Assembly: GCF_021440195.1 (NCBI RefSeq) | Contig: NZ_JAJTSZ010000005.1 | Location: forward strand, 124,001-188,000 | Length of the DNA: 64,000 nucleotides | From: Dyadobacter sp. CY356 | Lineage (GTDB): Bacteria; Bacteroidota; Bacteroidia; Cytophagales; Spirosomataceae | Reading direction: 5' to 3' | Shown: positions 36,570-46,400 of the stretch, piece after piece | Position numbering within the stretch: the first letter of the stretch is position 1 | Layout of the letters: every line of letters starts with the position of its first letter | Notes under the pieces: model-generated | Database searches by the model: none | What the model saw: the letters and a program-made list of their open reading frames with translations, nothing else | What the model was told of the DNA's origin: nothing | Made by a program: the position numbers and the translations under genes

Positions 36570-39164
36570 TTATTTTGCCTCCACAACACTGGCCCGGCTC
36601 GATTTGCCTGCTTTATCAAAACTTTTCAGTTTCACAATACCCGAAACTTTCACAGGTGCGCTGTATAACGCCGATTGCGCAGTAGGTTCGGAACCATCCG
36701 TAGTATAACGAATGTCCAATCCGGGTAAGTCAACATTTGCTTTCAGCATTCCGCCTTCCACAATGGCACCCGGAAGTGGCAACCGATAATTGTAGCCGCC
36801 GTTCAGATAACTCAATCTTGGAATTTCTTTTTGTGCGATAGAATTGGCAAAAATATTCCAGCCTGCTGCAATGGCCTTGTCACGGGTTGTCTTGTCTTCT
36901 ATTGTTTCCCAGGTTCTTTCCTTAGACCAGGCGCTTTCTGAGAACCCTAATAATTTAGGAAGAATGGAATATTCCATCATATCTCTGCCTTTGATCGTTT
37001 CAGCCCAAAGCTCCGCTTCCAGGCCGAGAATATTCTTCCTGGCTTCCGGTTTCAATTTCTCTTTCCCCACAAATTCTTCCTTCATAGGTTTTCCCATCCC
37101 GGTCGAAAACGTTGTTTTGAACATATCAAAAGGAGCAAATGCCCAGTTGTCCCAGGTACTTACAAAACCTCCCCAATACAATCCCGGCTCTTTCGGATCA
37201 TTGTTGTATGACATGTCGAAGTAGAAATTGGTAACATTACAGAGTACCACCTGATACCCTGAATTCGCCAGACGGTTTCCAAGATCCACATCAAATACGT
37301 TATTCCAGATATAAGGCACCACGTTGCGACCAACAAATTCAGGATTTGGTAAATATTTTCCGGCCGGTGTTTTGGTCAGAGCAATTTCTTCCCAGCCATG
37401 AATTTTAAGATTCCGCTTTTCCAGACGTGGCACCAGTCTTCTGAAAAAGTAAGATTGCAGATTTCGCGCGCTTTTTATTTCCGGGTTTTCTTTGATCAGT
37501 TTTGCAGCCATGGGAGAACCTGTCCACGCCCCCTCAGCTACTTCATCTCCGCCGGTATTAAAAGTATCCATTGTCAAACCTGCTTCCTTATACATTTTCG
37601 CCATCTCATCCACCACTTTTTCAAAAAAATGATAGGTTGATTCACGGGCAACGCTTACGACATTATCCTTATATCCCTGGGCAGAAAGATAAACCGACTT
37701 ATCATCCGGATCGATCAAACGATATTCGTTGGCCTCCTTCTCTTTTCCTTCCTTCATCAGGCGTTCATAACGCGCTTCCATGGATTTGATCGCAGCACGT
37801 GCATGTCCCGGGAAGTTCAGTTCCGGAATTACCTTGATATGTCTTTCATTGGCATATTTCAGGATTTCGATAAAATCTGCTTTCGTGTAAAATCCGCTTC
37901 CATATTTCCCCTCCGCGTTTGCAAACGGGCCAGAACCATAAGAAGGGTGTAAAACAGACGTTTCTTTACCGGTTGTATGCTGGCGTTGCGCACCCACTTT
38001 TGTCAGTTCAGGCAAACCATCAATTTCTACACGCCAGCCTTCATCTTCTGTTGTATAAAATAAGAGATGATTGATTTTATAGGTAGCTAGTAAATCCAGA
38101 ATACGTTTGACAGATTCTTTCGTCTGGAAATTACGGCTCACATCCAGATGTAAACCGCGGAAATAAAAACGCGGTGCATCTTCAATTTGGGTAAAGCCCA
38201 ATGCAATTGTAGCAGCCGGTTTTTGATAAATTTCCAGCGGAATAAGTGCCAGTAAGCTTTGTATACCGTAAAAAACACCAGCCGCATCATTTCCTGTAAT
38301 CGTAACACCACTACCATTTATTCCCAGATTATAAGCCTCACGCGAAGCACCGTTAACCTGGATTTTCCCTGATTTCAAAATGATATCATTCGTTCCTGCT
38401 GTTGCCGGCAAACCGCTTTTGGGCTGATAATCCTTGCCGGTAAGCGTTTTTAACTTTTCACTTAAATATTTCACCTCTCCTTCAAGTCCCGCTTCGAAGT
38501 AAATAGCCGTTTCATTATTCAGATTGAAAGTACCGGCACTGTTCACAACTTTCACCGGAGCCGGGAAAATCTTTTGAAGCTGATCTGTACCCAACGTGGA
38601 CATCACCAGATTTTGATTGTAACGAAGTTCTGCTGTGGGAAGTGGCTCCAAATCCATTTTTCCACGTAAAATTTGTTCTTTCGTTGTGAAAGGCTCAACC
38701 GTGTAATTGGCAACTTCAACGATATCCTGCTCCTTTCCATCATTGTCATAAAAAACAAAATACAATCCCATGGGTGCGTCCGTTTCCTTGATTACACCTT
38801 CCGTTCCGGTATAGTTGATAGTAATGGAATCGCCGGCATTCAATTTAAAATCTTTACCGGGTTTCAGTTTATACCAGTCGCCGTTGATATGCTCCACAAT
38901 GGCTGGCTCAGGTGTTTTATTGGTTTGGATCGGCCTTGGCGACATGTTGAAAAACAATGTCCAGTTCTTATCATTCAGGGCAATATTACCTCCGTTTTTA
39001 ATTGTGAATTTTGCCTGAAACACCCCGTCAACGTCAGTAAAGTTTGTAATGAGTTTCCAGGAAACGGCAATTTTTTGCGCTTCTTCTTTGGAAAATTTTC
39101 CGGATGGACTGCATGAAGCCAACATCATAAAAGAGGCAATAATGAATGAGAAAGTTTTCTTCAT
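36570..39164 (-). CDS. Beta-N-acetylhexosaminidase (GH20), lipoprotein
   Basis: Enzyme releasing terminal GlcNAc from chitin oligomers or glycans, 864 residues. Lipoprotein signal MKKTFSFIIASFMMLASCSP (Cys18). Domains in order: chitobiase N-terminal carbohydrate-binding-like (about 25-160), GH20 domain b (about 195-320), GH20 catalytic barrel (about 330-755) with FRGLHLDVSRNFQTKESVKR and the catalytic pair Asp540-Glu541 in NTGGDEVAEGAW, and a chitobiase C-terminal beta domain (about 790-864). A -7-like TAACTTTG lies on the minus strand at 39199-39206, upstream of the start. It feeds the downstream ROK kinase and transporter. Confidence 0.95.
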   Translation of the reverse strand: MKKTFSFIIASFMMLASCSPSGKFSKEEAQKIAVSWKLITNFTDVDGVFQAKFTIKNGGNIALNDKNWTLFFNMSPRPIQTNKTPEPAIVEHINGDWYKLKPGKDFKLNAGDSITINYTGTEGVIKETDAPMGLYFVFYDNDGKEQDIVEVANYTVEPFTTKEQILRGKMDLEPLPTAELRYNQNLVMSTLGTDQLQKIFPAPVKVVNSAGTFNLNNETAIYFEAGLEGEVKYLSEKLKTLTGKDYQPKSGLPATAGTNDIILKSGKIQVNGASREAYNLGINGSGVTITGNDAAGVFYGIQSLLALIPLEIYQKPAATIALGFTQIEDAPRFYFRGLHLDVSRNFQTKESVKRILDLLATYKINHLLFYTTEDEGWRVEIDGLPELTKVGAQRQHTTGKETSVLHPSYGSGPFANAEGKYGSGFYTKADFIEILKYANERHIKVIPELNFPGHARAAIKSMEARYERLMKEGKEKEANEYRLIDPDDKSVYLSAQGYKDNVVSVARESTYHFFEKVVDEMAKMYKEAGLTMDTFNTGGDEVAEGAWTGSPMAAKLIKENPEIKSARNLQSYFFRRLVPRLEKRNLKIHGWEEIALTKTPAGKYLPNPEFVGRNVVPYIWNNVFDVDLGNRLANSGYQVVLCNVTNFYFDMSYNNDPKEPGLYWGGFVSTWDNWAFAPFDMFKTTFSTGMGKPMKEEFVGKEKLKPEARKNILGLEAELWAETIKGRDMMEYSILPKLLGFSESAWSKERTWETIEDKTTRDKAIAAGWNIFANSIAQKEIPRLSYLNGGYNYRLPLPGAIVEGGMLKANVDLPGLDIRYTTDGSEPTAQSALYSAPVKVSGIVKLKSFDKAGKSSRASVVEAK

Positions 39165-39376
39165 TTTAAATATCTATGAATTCGTTAAGGTTTTTTTTCA
39201 AAGTTACTTCCCGGAAATAAATTGTCTCGCCTGATCGTAATGATGATACTGCAAATTCGGTAAAACATACCATTATAAAAAGGATTTCAAACGATTACGG
39301 AATTCACAATCTTATTTCCTTAAACCGATAGCCCTTAACATATTCAGCTACGTATATAAATCTAAAAACGTGAAAT

Positions 39377-40483
39377 ATGATTAATCGGAGCGGAACATTA
39401 ACGCGCTTAATTTCTCTGGACGCCATGCGCGGTTTTACCATTGCGCTGATGATCACGGTAAATTTTCCGGGAAGCGAAGCATATGTTTACGCCACTTTGC
39501 GTCATTCCAAATGGAACGGACTTACTTTCACTGATCTTGTTGCACCATTTTTTCTCTTTATCGTCGGCGTTTCCATTGTTTTTGCTTTTTCAAAAAAGTT
39601 GGAAGAGAAAAGTCCCAAAACTGAGTTATACAAAAAGATCATTATCCGGTCTTTTAAAATATTCGCCGTTGGCATGTTTCTGAACATGATGCCGGATTTT
39701 GATCTGATGCACTTGCGGTGGACCGGCACTTTACACAGAATCGCCCTCGTTTTTCTTGTTTGCGCCATTTTATTTTTGAATACCAACTGGAAACAGCAAG
39801 CGATTACCGGGATAATTATTCTGATTCTCTATTGCCTCGTCATGACATTGATCCCGACACCAGGATACGGAAAGATAATGCTTGAACGCGGGGTGAATCT
39901 GGCCGCCTGGGTTGATCAGCAATATTTACCCGGAAAAATGTGGCAGGGAACCTGGGATCCGGAAGGGATTTTAAGCACTTTTCCTTGCATAGTGACGGGA
40001 ATCACCGGAATGCTGGCTGGAAAACTGATGCTGACTGATTATTCTCCAACAGAAAAAGTTAGTTATCTGATGACAATTGGCCTTTTCACCGCCGCTGCCG
40101 GCTATTTCTGGGGACTCGGTTTTCCTGTGAATGAAAATCTCTGGACAAGTTCTTTTGTGCTGGTCACTTCGGGTTTTGCGGCTTTGCTTTTTGGCGCATT
40201 GTATTTCATAACAGATATTTCAGGTTATCAGAAAGGCACTAAACCGGGCATTATTTTCGGTGCAAATGCCATTACTATTTATGTTCTGGCTGATGTTTTT
40301 GCGCTTTTCCTTTATCTCCTGCCTTTTGGTGACAAGACATTAAACAAGCACTTTGTGGATACTTTGATAGCAACCGGTGTTCCTCCAGAACTGGCCAGTC
40401 TGATCTATGCTTTGATTTTTGTTTCAATCAATTTTATACCTGCTTTGCTGCTTTACAGAAAAAATATCTTTATCAAGCTTTAA
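39377..40483 (+). CDS. HGSNAT/NagX-like membrane acyltransferase
   Basis: Integral membrane protein, 368 residues, about 10 membrane segments. The family signature is RLISLDAMRGFTIALMITVN (about residues 9-28), TDLVAPFFLFIVGVSIVFAF and LRWTGTLHRIALVFLVCAIL. Relatives include human heparan-alpha-glucosaminide N-acetyltransferase and NagX of bacterial GlcNAc loci. Divergent from the GH20 gene, so it probably belongs to the same amino-sugar locus. Its substrate is not shown by the sequence. Confidence 0.85.
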   Translation: MINRSGTLTRLISLDAMRGFTIALMITVNFPGSEAYVYATLRHSKWNGLTFTDLVAPFFLFIVGVSIVFAFSKKLEEKSPKTELYKKIIIRSFKIFAVGMFLNMMPDFDLMHLRWTGTLHRIALVFLVCAILFLNTNWKQQAITGIIILILYCLVMTLIPTPGYGKIMLERGVNLAAWVDQQYLPGKMWQGTWDPEGILSTFPCIVTGITGMLAGKLMLTDYSPTEKVSYLMTIGLFTAAAGYFWGLGFPVNENLWTSSFVLVTSGFAALLFGALYFITDISGYQKGTKPGIIFGANAITIYVLADVFALFLYLLPFGDKTLNKHFVDTLIATGVPPELASLIYALIFVSINFIPALLLYRKNIFIKL

Positions 40484-40498
40484 GAAAGCTCACAATAA

Positions 40499-40624
40499 GT
40501 TTGGCAAAAAGAAGCCAATATTGTTGCTCACAGCTTTGATGTGGCTCTTTTCACGCAACGTTTGCGACATGATTTTGATATTATTAAGGATGCCGTTGGT
40601 GATGTAGAAAAATCCTGGAAATAA
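40499..40624 (+). pseudogene. Possible remnant of a coding sequence
   Basis: An open stretch of 41 codons between two in-frame stops, without an ATG, reads VWQKEANIVAHSFDVALFTQ and then RLRHDFDIIKDAVGDVEKSW with a stop. The composition looks like protein, but I cannot name a family. It lies in the gap between the NagX-like gene and the nucleoside hydrolase. It may be the tail of a lost gene or chance. Confidence 0.2.
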
Positions 40625-40674
40625 TACTTCGATGGTTGTTTAGTTTTTCACCACAAAGCACACAGCGTATATAT

Positions 40675-41655
40675 TTATTTCCCTCCCCTGTGCATCATTA
40701 AAGATTCAATAATCATGGCTAATTCATTAAAAGGCATTTCGGGTGTTAGGTAGGCGTGCGGTCCCATCGGGTCGTCGCGCCATGAATTTTTGGCTCCATC
40801 CACAACCATTTTTCCTCTTTTCAGATCAAAATAATGCTGAGCTCCGCGAATTGCTACGAGCACGGCCGTCTGGTCCCAGCTCATTCTGCCCTGTTCGTCC
40901 TCCTTGCTTTTTGGCATTGCCAGGGCATACACATCCTTTACCGGACTTTCCAGCTTTTGATCAGCAATTAATCTAAGTCCTGTTTTAATTTCTTTTCCTA
41001 TTTCAAAACCGCTGAAAATAATTTGTGTCGGCCATTTTGTAAATACTTTTTCAGAAGCTGTGGAATCAATATAAACATTAAATTCCCTTCCATTTGGAAA
41101 ACCACCGGCCATGGAAACCAGTTCTTTTACCTTTCTTTTTACCAGATCCATACCTGATAAATTGGAAATTTTGTCTGGCTCAGATTCCAGCAAATTGGAA
41201 AGGTTGGTCAAAAAACCGATCGTCACAATGGTTACGCTTTGATCTGGCTGTGATGCGAGGATTTTACGATATGTCTGGATAGCATCCGGCGTTTCGTCCG
41301 TTGATTTTATTTCATGTGGATATTTATCAACCAGCATTTCCGGCCATTTCTGGGACGCGCCCATATCGGGCGCATTTCCTTTCGGACCGGCGATTGGTAA
41401 TTCAGGTCGACCGAAATAAGTATTCAGAATTTCTATCGTTGGTGCTACAAAAGCATTTTTATTGCTGGCGATTACAGCTAGCGGCTTCACTTCTCCCCTA
41501 TCCGCCAGTGCGTGCATAACTGCCATGGCACCCACATCGTCATAATCCGGCCCTATGTCTGTATCCAGTATTATTGAAACTGGCTGCGTACGCGAAATTT
41601 GTGCGGAAGCTACGAAATTGATCAGTAGAAAAAGGAAGGCTGAATAATACTTCAT
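40675..41655 (-). CDS. Secreted inosine/uridine-type nucleoside hydrolase
   Basis: Hydrolyses the N-glycosidic bond of nucleosides, 326 residues. Start at 41655 (MKYYSAFLFLLINFVASAQ) gives a signal peptide; an ATG 30 bases upstream adds residues before it. The metal/ribose site motif is ILDTDIGPDYDDVGAMAVMH (about residues 27-46; the family has DTDxGxDDA), with a second Asp cluster near QTAVLVAIRGAQ. The signal peptide suggests nucleosides are split outside the cytoplasm, as in other Bacteroidetes. Transcribed alone. Confidence 0.88.
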   Translation of the reverse strand: MKYYSAFLFLLINFVASAQISRTQPVSIILDTDIGPDYDDVGAMAVMHALADRGEVKPLAVIASNKNAFVAPTIEILNTYFGRPELPIAGPKGNAPDMGASQKWPEMLVDKYPHEIKSTDETPDAIQTYRKILASQPDQSVTIVTIGFLTNLSNLLESEPDKISNLSGMDLVKRKVKELVSMAGGFPNGREFNVYIDSTASEKVFTKWPTQIIFSGFEIGKEIKTGLRLIADQKLESPVKDVYALAMPKSKEDEQGRMSWDQTAVLVAIRGAQHYFDLKRGKMVVDGAKNSWRDDPMGPHAYLTPEMPFNELAMIIESLMMHRGGK

Positions 41656-41800
41656 TTTGATAGAAAGGATGAATTGCATACTCATAACTTAAACAGATAA
41701 ACAGAAATAATCCATAATTATACTTTCGGACAGGCATGAATTTCTGTTGCAGATCTGATATTTTTTCTTCTATATTTAGATTCACTCTTATCACAACTCC

Positions 41801-43399
41801 ATGAAACGCAGAAATTTTATTCATACCAGTTCCCTTGCCGGTTTGTCACTTTTTGGTATAACCATGTCCGATTTCAATTCGACACCAAATCATTTGAAAA
41901 ATTATGATGGAAAAGACTTTAAGCTCAATGAACTGACTATTGATGATCTTAAAAAGATGATGGAATCCGGGAAGGCATCCTCTGAATCATTGGTGAAACT
42001 TTATCTTGAACGTATTGCTGAAATTGACAAAAAGGGACCGGGAATAAATGCTGTTATAGAGTTGAATCCGGATGCACAAAAAATCGCGGCCGACCTTGAC
42101 AGGGAAAGAGCCGCCGGCAAGATCAGGGGGCCGTTACACGGAATTCCGGTTTTGTTAAAAGATAATATTGACACGGCCGATAAAATGCAAACCACCGCCG
42201 GATCCATAGCTTTGGAAGGAAATATTGCCAAAACAGATGCTTTTGTTGTGAAACAATTACGCAATGCAGGCGTGGTAATTTTGGGAAAAACCAACCTTAG
42301 CGAATGGGCAAATTTCCGCTCCGACCGGTCATCCAGCGGATGGAGCAGCCGGGGCGGACAAACAAAAAATCCTTATGTGCTTGATCGTTCTCCCTGCGGT
42401 TCAAGTTCCGGTTCTGCGGTAGCGGTTGCGGCAAATTTGTGTGTGGTATCGGTAGGAACTGAAACAAACGGATCCATCGCTTGTCCGGCTTCGATGAATA
42501 ATATAGTAGGAATAAAACCAACTGTCGGATTAGTAAGCAGATCAGGCATTATCCCGATTTCCAAAACCCAGGATACCGCCGGGCCGTTTGGCAAAACAGT
42601 CCGTGATGCCGCGTTGCTTTTGGGTGGAATGACGGGAATTGATATTAATGATGAAGTCACAGCTAGCAGTAAGGGAAAAGCGTTGACCGATTATACTTCA
42701 TTTTTAAAAGCTGACGGCCTGAATGGAAAACGGATTGGGATAGAAAAAACCTTTCTCAAAAAACATGAAGGCGTTGATTCCTTGTTTAAGGATGCGATTG
42801 ATCTGATGAAAAGTAAAGGCGCCGTACTGGTTGAACTGGAATTTGTAAAGATAAAAGACCTGGGAAATTCCGAAGGCCCTTTGCTTCAATATGAATTTAA
42901 GGATGGTTTGAACGCTTATCTGAGCAAAGCGAATGGTAAAGTAAAATCATTGGAAGAACTTATAAAATTCAATAACGACCATAAGGAAAAAGCAATGCCG
43001 ATTTTCCCGCAGGATCTACTGGAACTTTCACAAACCCGGGGTGATCTGAAAAGTGCTAAATATCTGGAAGTTCACGAAAAGATAATGGGTGTCAGAAAAG
43101 TGATTGACCAGCATCTTGACGAGCATAAACTGGATGCCTTATGCGGTCCGGCAACAGGTCCGTCCTGGTGTATTGATCCTGTAAATGGTGATTTCTTTAC
43201 GGGTTATGGCTCTTATGGCCCCGCGGCCATGGCGGGTTATCCATCCATTACGCTGCCAATGGGACTGGTCAGGGAGCTTCCGATCGGGCTTTCGTTTTTG
43301 GGAAGATCATACGATGAACCCGGACTTTTGAGTATTGCTTATGCGTATGAACAAGCTTCGAAAAAAAGAACTGCGCCGAAGTTTATCAACCACATTTAA
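41801..43399 (+). CDS. Amidase (amidase-signature family), exported
   Basis: 532 residues. The N-terminus KRRNFIHTSSLAGLSLFG has a twin Arg and hydrophobic stretch, so Tat export is possible. The Ser-cisSer-Lys triad is visible: Lys120 in GIPVLLKDNIDTA, the cis-Ser near 202 in SPCGSSSGSAVAVAANL, and the nucleophile Ser225 in VGTETNGSIACPAS, followed by VGIKPTVGLVSRSG. Substrate unknown; family members hydrolyse carboxamides. Divergent from the nucleoside hydrolase; a strong terminator follows. Confidence 0.92.
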   Translation: MKRRNFIHTSSLAGLSLFGITMSDFNSTPNHLKNYDGKDFKLNELTIDDLKKMMESGKASSESLVKLYLERIAEIDKKGPGINAVIELNPDAQKIAADLDRERAAGKIRGPLHGIPVLLKDNIDTADKMQTTAGSIALEGNIAKTDAFVVKQLRNAGVVILGKTNLSEWANFRSDRSSSGWSSRGGQTKNPYVLDRSPCGSSSGSAVAVAANLCVVSVGTETNGSIACPASMNNIVGIKPTVGLVSRSGIIPISKTQDTAGPFGKTVRDAALLLGGMTGIDINDEVTASSKGKALTDYTSFLKADGLNGKRIGIEKTFLKKHEGVDSLFKDAIDLMKSKGAVLVELEFVKIKDLGNSEGPLLQYEFKDGLNAYLSKANGKVKSLEELIKFNNDHKEKAMPIFPQDLLELSQTRGDLKSAKYLEVHEKIMGVRKVIDQHLDEHKLDALCGPATGPSWCIDPVNGDFFTGYGSYGPAAMAGYPSITLPMGLVRELPIGLSFLGRSYDEPGLLSIAYAYEQASKKRTAPKFINHI

Positions 43400-43406
43400 A
43401 GTATAG

Positions 43407-43460
43407 AAAACTAAAAAACGCACAAGCCGACAAAAGTTGGCTTGTGCGTTTTTTAGTTTT
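43407..43460. terminator. Bidirectional terminator between amidase and protease genes
   Basis: A 22-bp perfect stem (43407-43428 with 43439-43460), extended inward by 3 pairs including one G-T, with a 4-base loop. A-rich and T-rich ends serve both convergent genes. The right arm reaches the stop codon of the protease. Confidence 0.9.
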
Positions 43461-46400
43461 AATTTGATTTCATTACCCTGAACACTTCCTTTTTCTTTCC
43501 TGCCACAACCTCTACAAAATACAATCCCGGTGAAAACTGCGCAGATCCCAGATTGACCTGATGTTTTTGAACTGAGCCATTTGCGGATAAGTTACTTTGG
43601 GATGAATATCGCCCGGTCAGATCAATGACATTGACAGAAACCTGGTCACCAACATTGGCCTGGTAGACTATGTTAAAAATATCTTTGGATGGATTTGGGT
43701 AAACCTGCCAGTCAATTTTGTTTTCAATAATTACAGAAACGGCCTTCGAATATTGAAATGATTCATCCAGATCAACCATTTTTAAACGATAATATCTGAC
43801 GTCGGATTTATTCGCTTCATAATCAACAAAGGAATAATGCTGACCTGATTTTGGACTTCCGTCAGCTAAAATATCTCTCAGTTTTATAAACTGACCGAGT
43901 TTTAAAGCATCATTTCCTTTGGCAACTTCAACTTCAAAATGACTGAAATTGACTTCTGATGAGGTTACCCACTCTGTTATAACATCCGTGGAAGAATCCG
44001 GACCGTCTTTTTTCCTGGCCGTGAAACTGAGCAATTCCACTGGTAAAGGAGCAACCACGCCCATCGTTTCTTTACTAAGCCAGAATTCCGAAAGATTTTT
44101 CACTTTAAATTCTGCATAATACCCTTTGTCAAAAGGCACCTTTCTTACTTTTGGTGCATTGATAAACAACCAGCCGGAGCTGTTATTATTGGCAACACTG
44201 CCATCCTCATTGGCATCATTGTTATCGCTGTATTTTGAAATCCCAAGCTCCGTTGCAGATGCCGGTTTCCCACAACCATTGCACCCTGTGGCGTTGATCA
44301 GCTTTTCTGTTTCTGTATCAAGAAAGTAAAAACGTACCGTTACAGAATCTGCGAGGGTATAATTTGCAGGTTTGATCGTAATATTTCTATTACCATAATA
44401 TTGAGCGTTAACATTACGAATTGAGCCGGAATTGATATAAACACGGACATCCGTAGCACCCAGATTTTGATTATTAGAATAAACCGAAGCAATTAAAGCG
44501 CCGTTGGAAGTATAATTGATCCATTCTTTTTCCCCGGCTGAACTTGTTGCTGCAACAGACATACTTGATCCGTCATAAATGCCATTGCGATTATCGTAAA
44601 TGTGAATATCATCAATCGCAATTCCTTCGCGGGTGATATCTCCATCACTTTTCACTGCAAAACGAAGGCGTAAATTGGCACTACCTGCTGGTAGGGCAAT
44701 TGTCGCAACATGCCAGCGGGTATAATCCTGAGTACTCCATGCATTATTATTTGTATAGGTTTTGTTATACCAGTTTGTCCCGATATTATTTGCACCCAGG
44801 CGCCGCCAGGTAATTCCGTCTGTTGAATATTCCATAAAAGCAAAATCGCAGGCTGCTTTTCCGCAATCTTCAAAATCCAGGGCCACGTTAAAACTTAACG
44901 TGGGCACGACCATACCCCGCACATCGAGACAAGGTGAATAAAGATAAGATGTTTCATTTATGTTATAAGTGCTCGTCAAACCGGTTTTCCAGGCTTTTGT
45001 TCCGCTTGCCGCCCTGCTGACTTTGGAGGAGGCGGGTGTTCCATAGGCAAGTGAAACGTTGGTTCCGCTGGTATACCAGTATCCGCTTCCCTTTTCAAAA
45101 TCTTCCAGATAAGGGAAAGAAGAAATTACAGGAGAATTATACATCTGGGTAGTAACAACGTCGTTCGACCGGTTAGAATCTGACAACAGATCCGTCCAGA
45201 CTTTCACAGTGTGCGGGCCAGGACCAGACAAATCCGCGGTGGCCTGGAAAGTGTAATCCACATTGGTTTTTCCATTTAAAGAAGCGATTGCTTCTGCGAT
45301 GACGGCACCATTATCGATCTGGAATTTAACAGGAATTTGTGAAAGGCTGTTAGCAGAATTGTTACGAACCGTGACTTTAACCAGTTCTGAATTCCCCATT
45401 CCACAGCCTCCAACCGGATTGTTCAGGCTCACAAGCTGGGCATCGTTGGAAACCTGGAAAAGTTGAATATTGTCAAAACTATAACCAGCACCATTGTAAA
45501 CGTCAGAAACCAGAAGTTTGCCGAATTGTCCCCAGCGGATTTGAAAACTTGGTGAAAAGGTTTTTCCATTAGCTGCAAGAATGTGGCTGATCTCAATATC
45601 CGCTGACAATTTATAGGGTTCGGTAACACCACTTTGATTTGTAAAAAGATTATATACTTCAATCCAGCCATCAGTATCCTTTCCTCTTATCCAAACCTTA
45701 TTGTCCGCGCTGCTGGCTTCTCCGTGATTTTTGTATCTGAAATTCATCCGGATATCATCCGTCGCCGCGTTGAAAGCGGATAAATTAAAGGTAGCATCCA
45801 GATAATTCGTATTGCCATCCGCTACGTAACGATCTGTATCCATTGTAAGCGCCCTGTTTCCGGAAAATGCAACGCCGGAATTTACAAAAGTACGGATCCG
45901 CCCGGAGGCAGTACTCCCCGTAAAATCATACCGATCTGAACCCGAAAAACCCATTTGTTTTGCCAGATATTCCTGCTGTGATAAAGTTTCCATATCATCC
46001 GAAAACGGCATAGCTACACTGGCATTACTCAGCTGGACAAATGTTTTAGTCAGCGTATTATTCCCCGCAACTGCATCACTAGCTTTATTTACAACTACTT
46101 TCAGCACATAGGATTTTACAGCGGAAAGATCAGCAGTGACATCAAAAGTGTGATCATAAGTACCGCCGGCAGCGATGGCAGGCGAAATATTTTGTTCTCT
46201 TATCAGATTATTATCAAGGTAATAACTGATGTTGAAACTTCCGTTACTGGTGGCATCATCCAGGTTTTTTATTCTGACTTTGATACTTGCAGATGCTGAT
46301 AATTCCGTAGAAGTAAATTTCCGTCCGGAAGATGCCGGAGAGAGAATCGCATCAATTTTTAAATCATTATCCGACATCGTTCCGCCGCAACTTCCATTAT

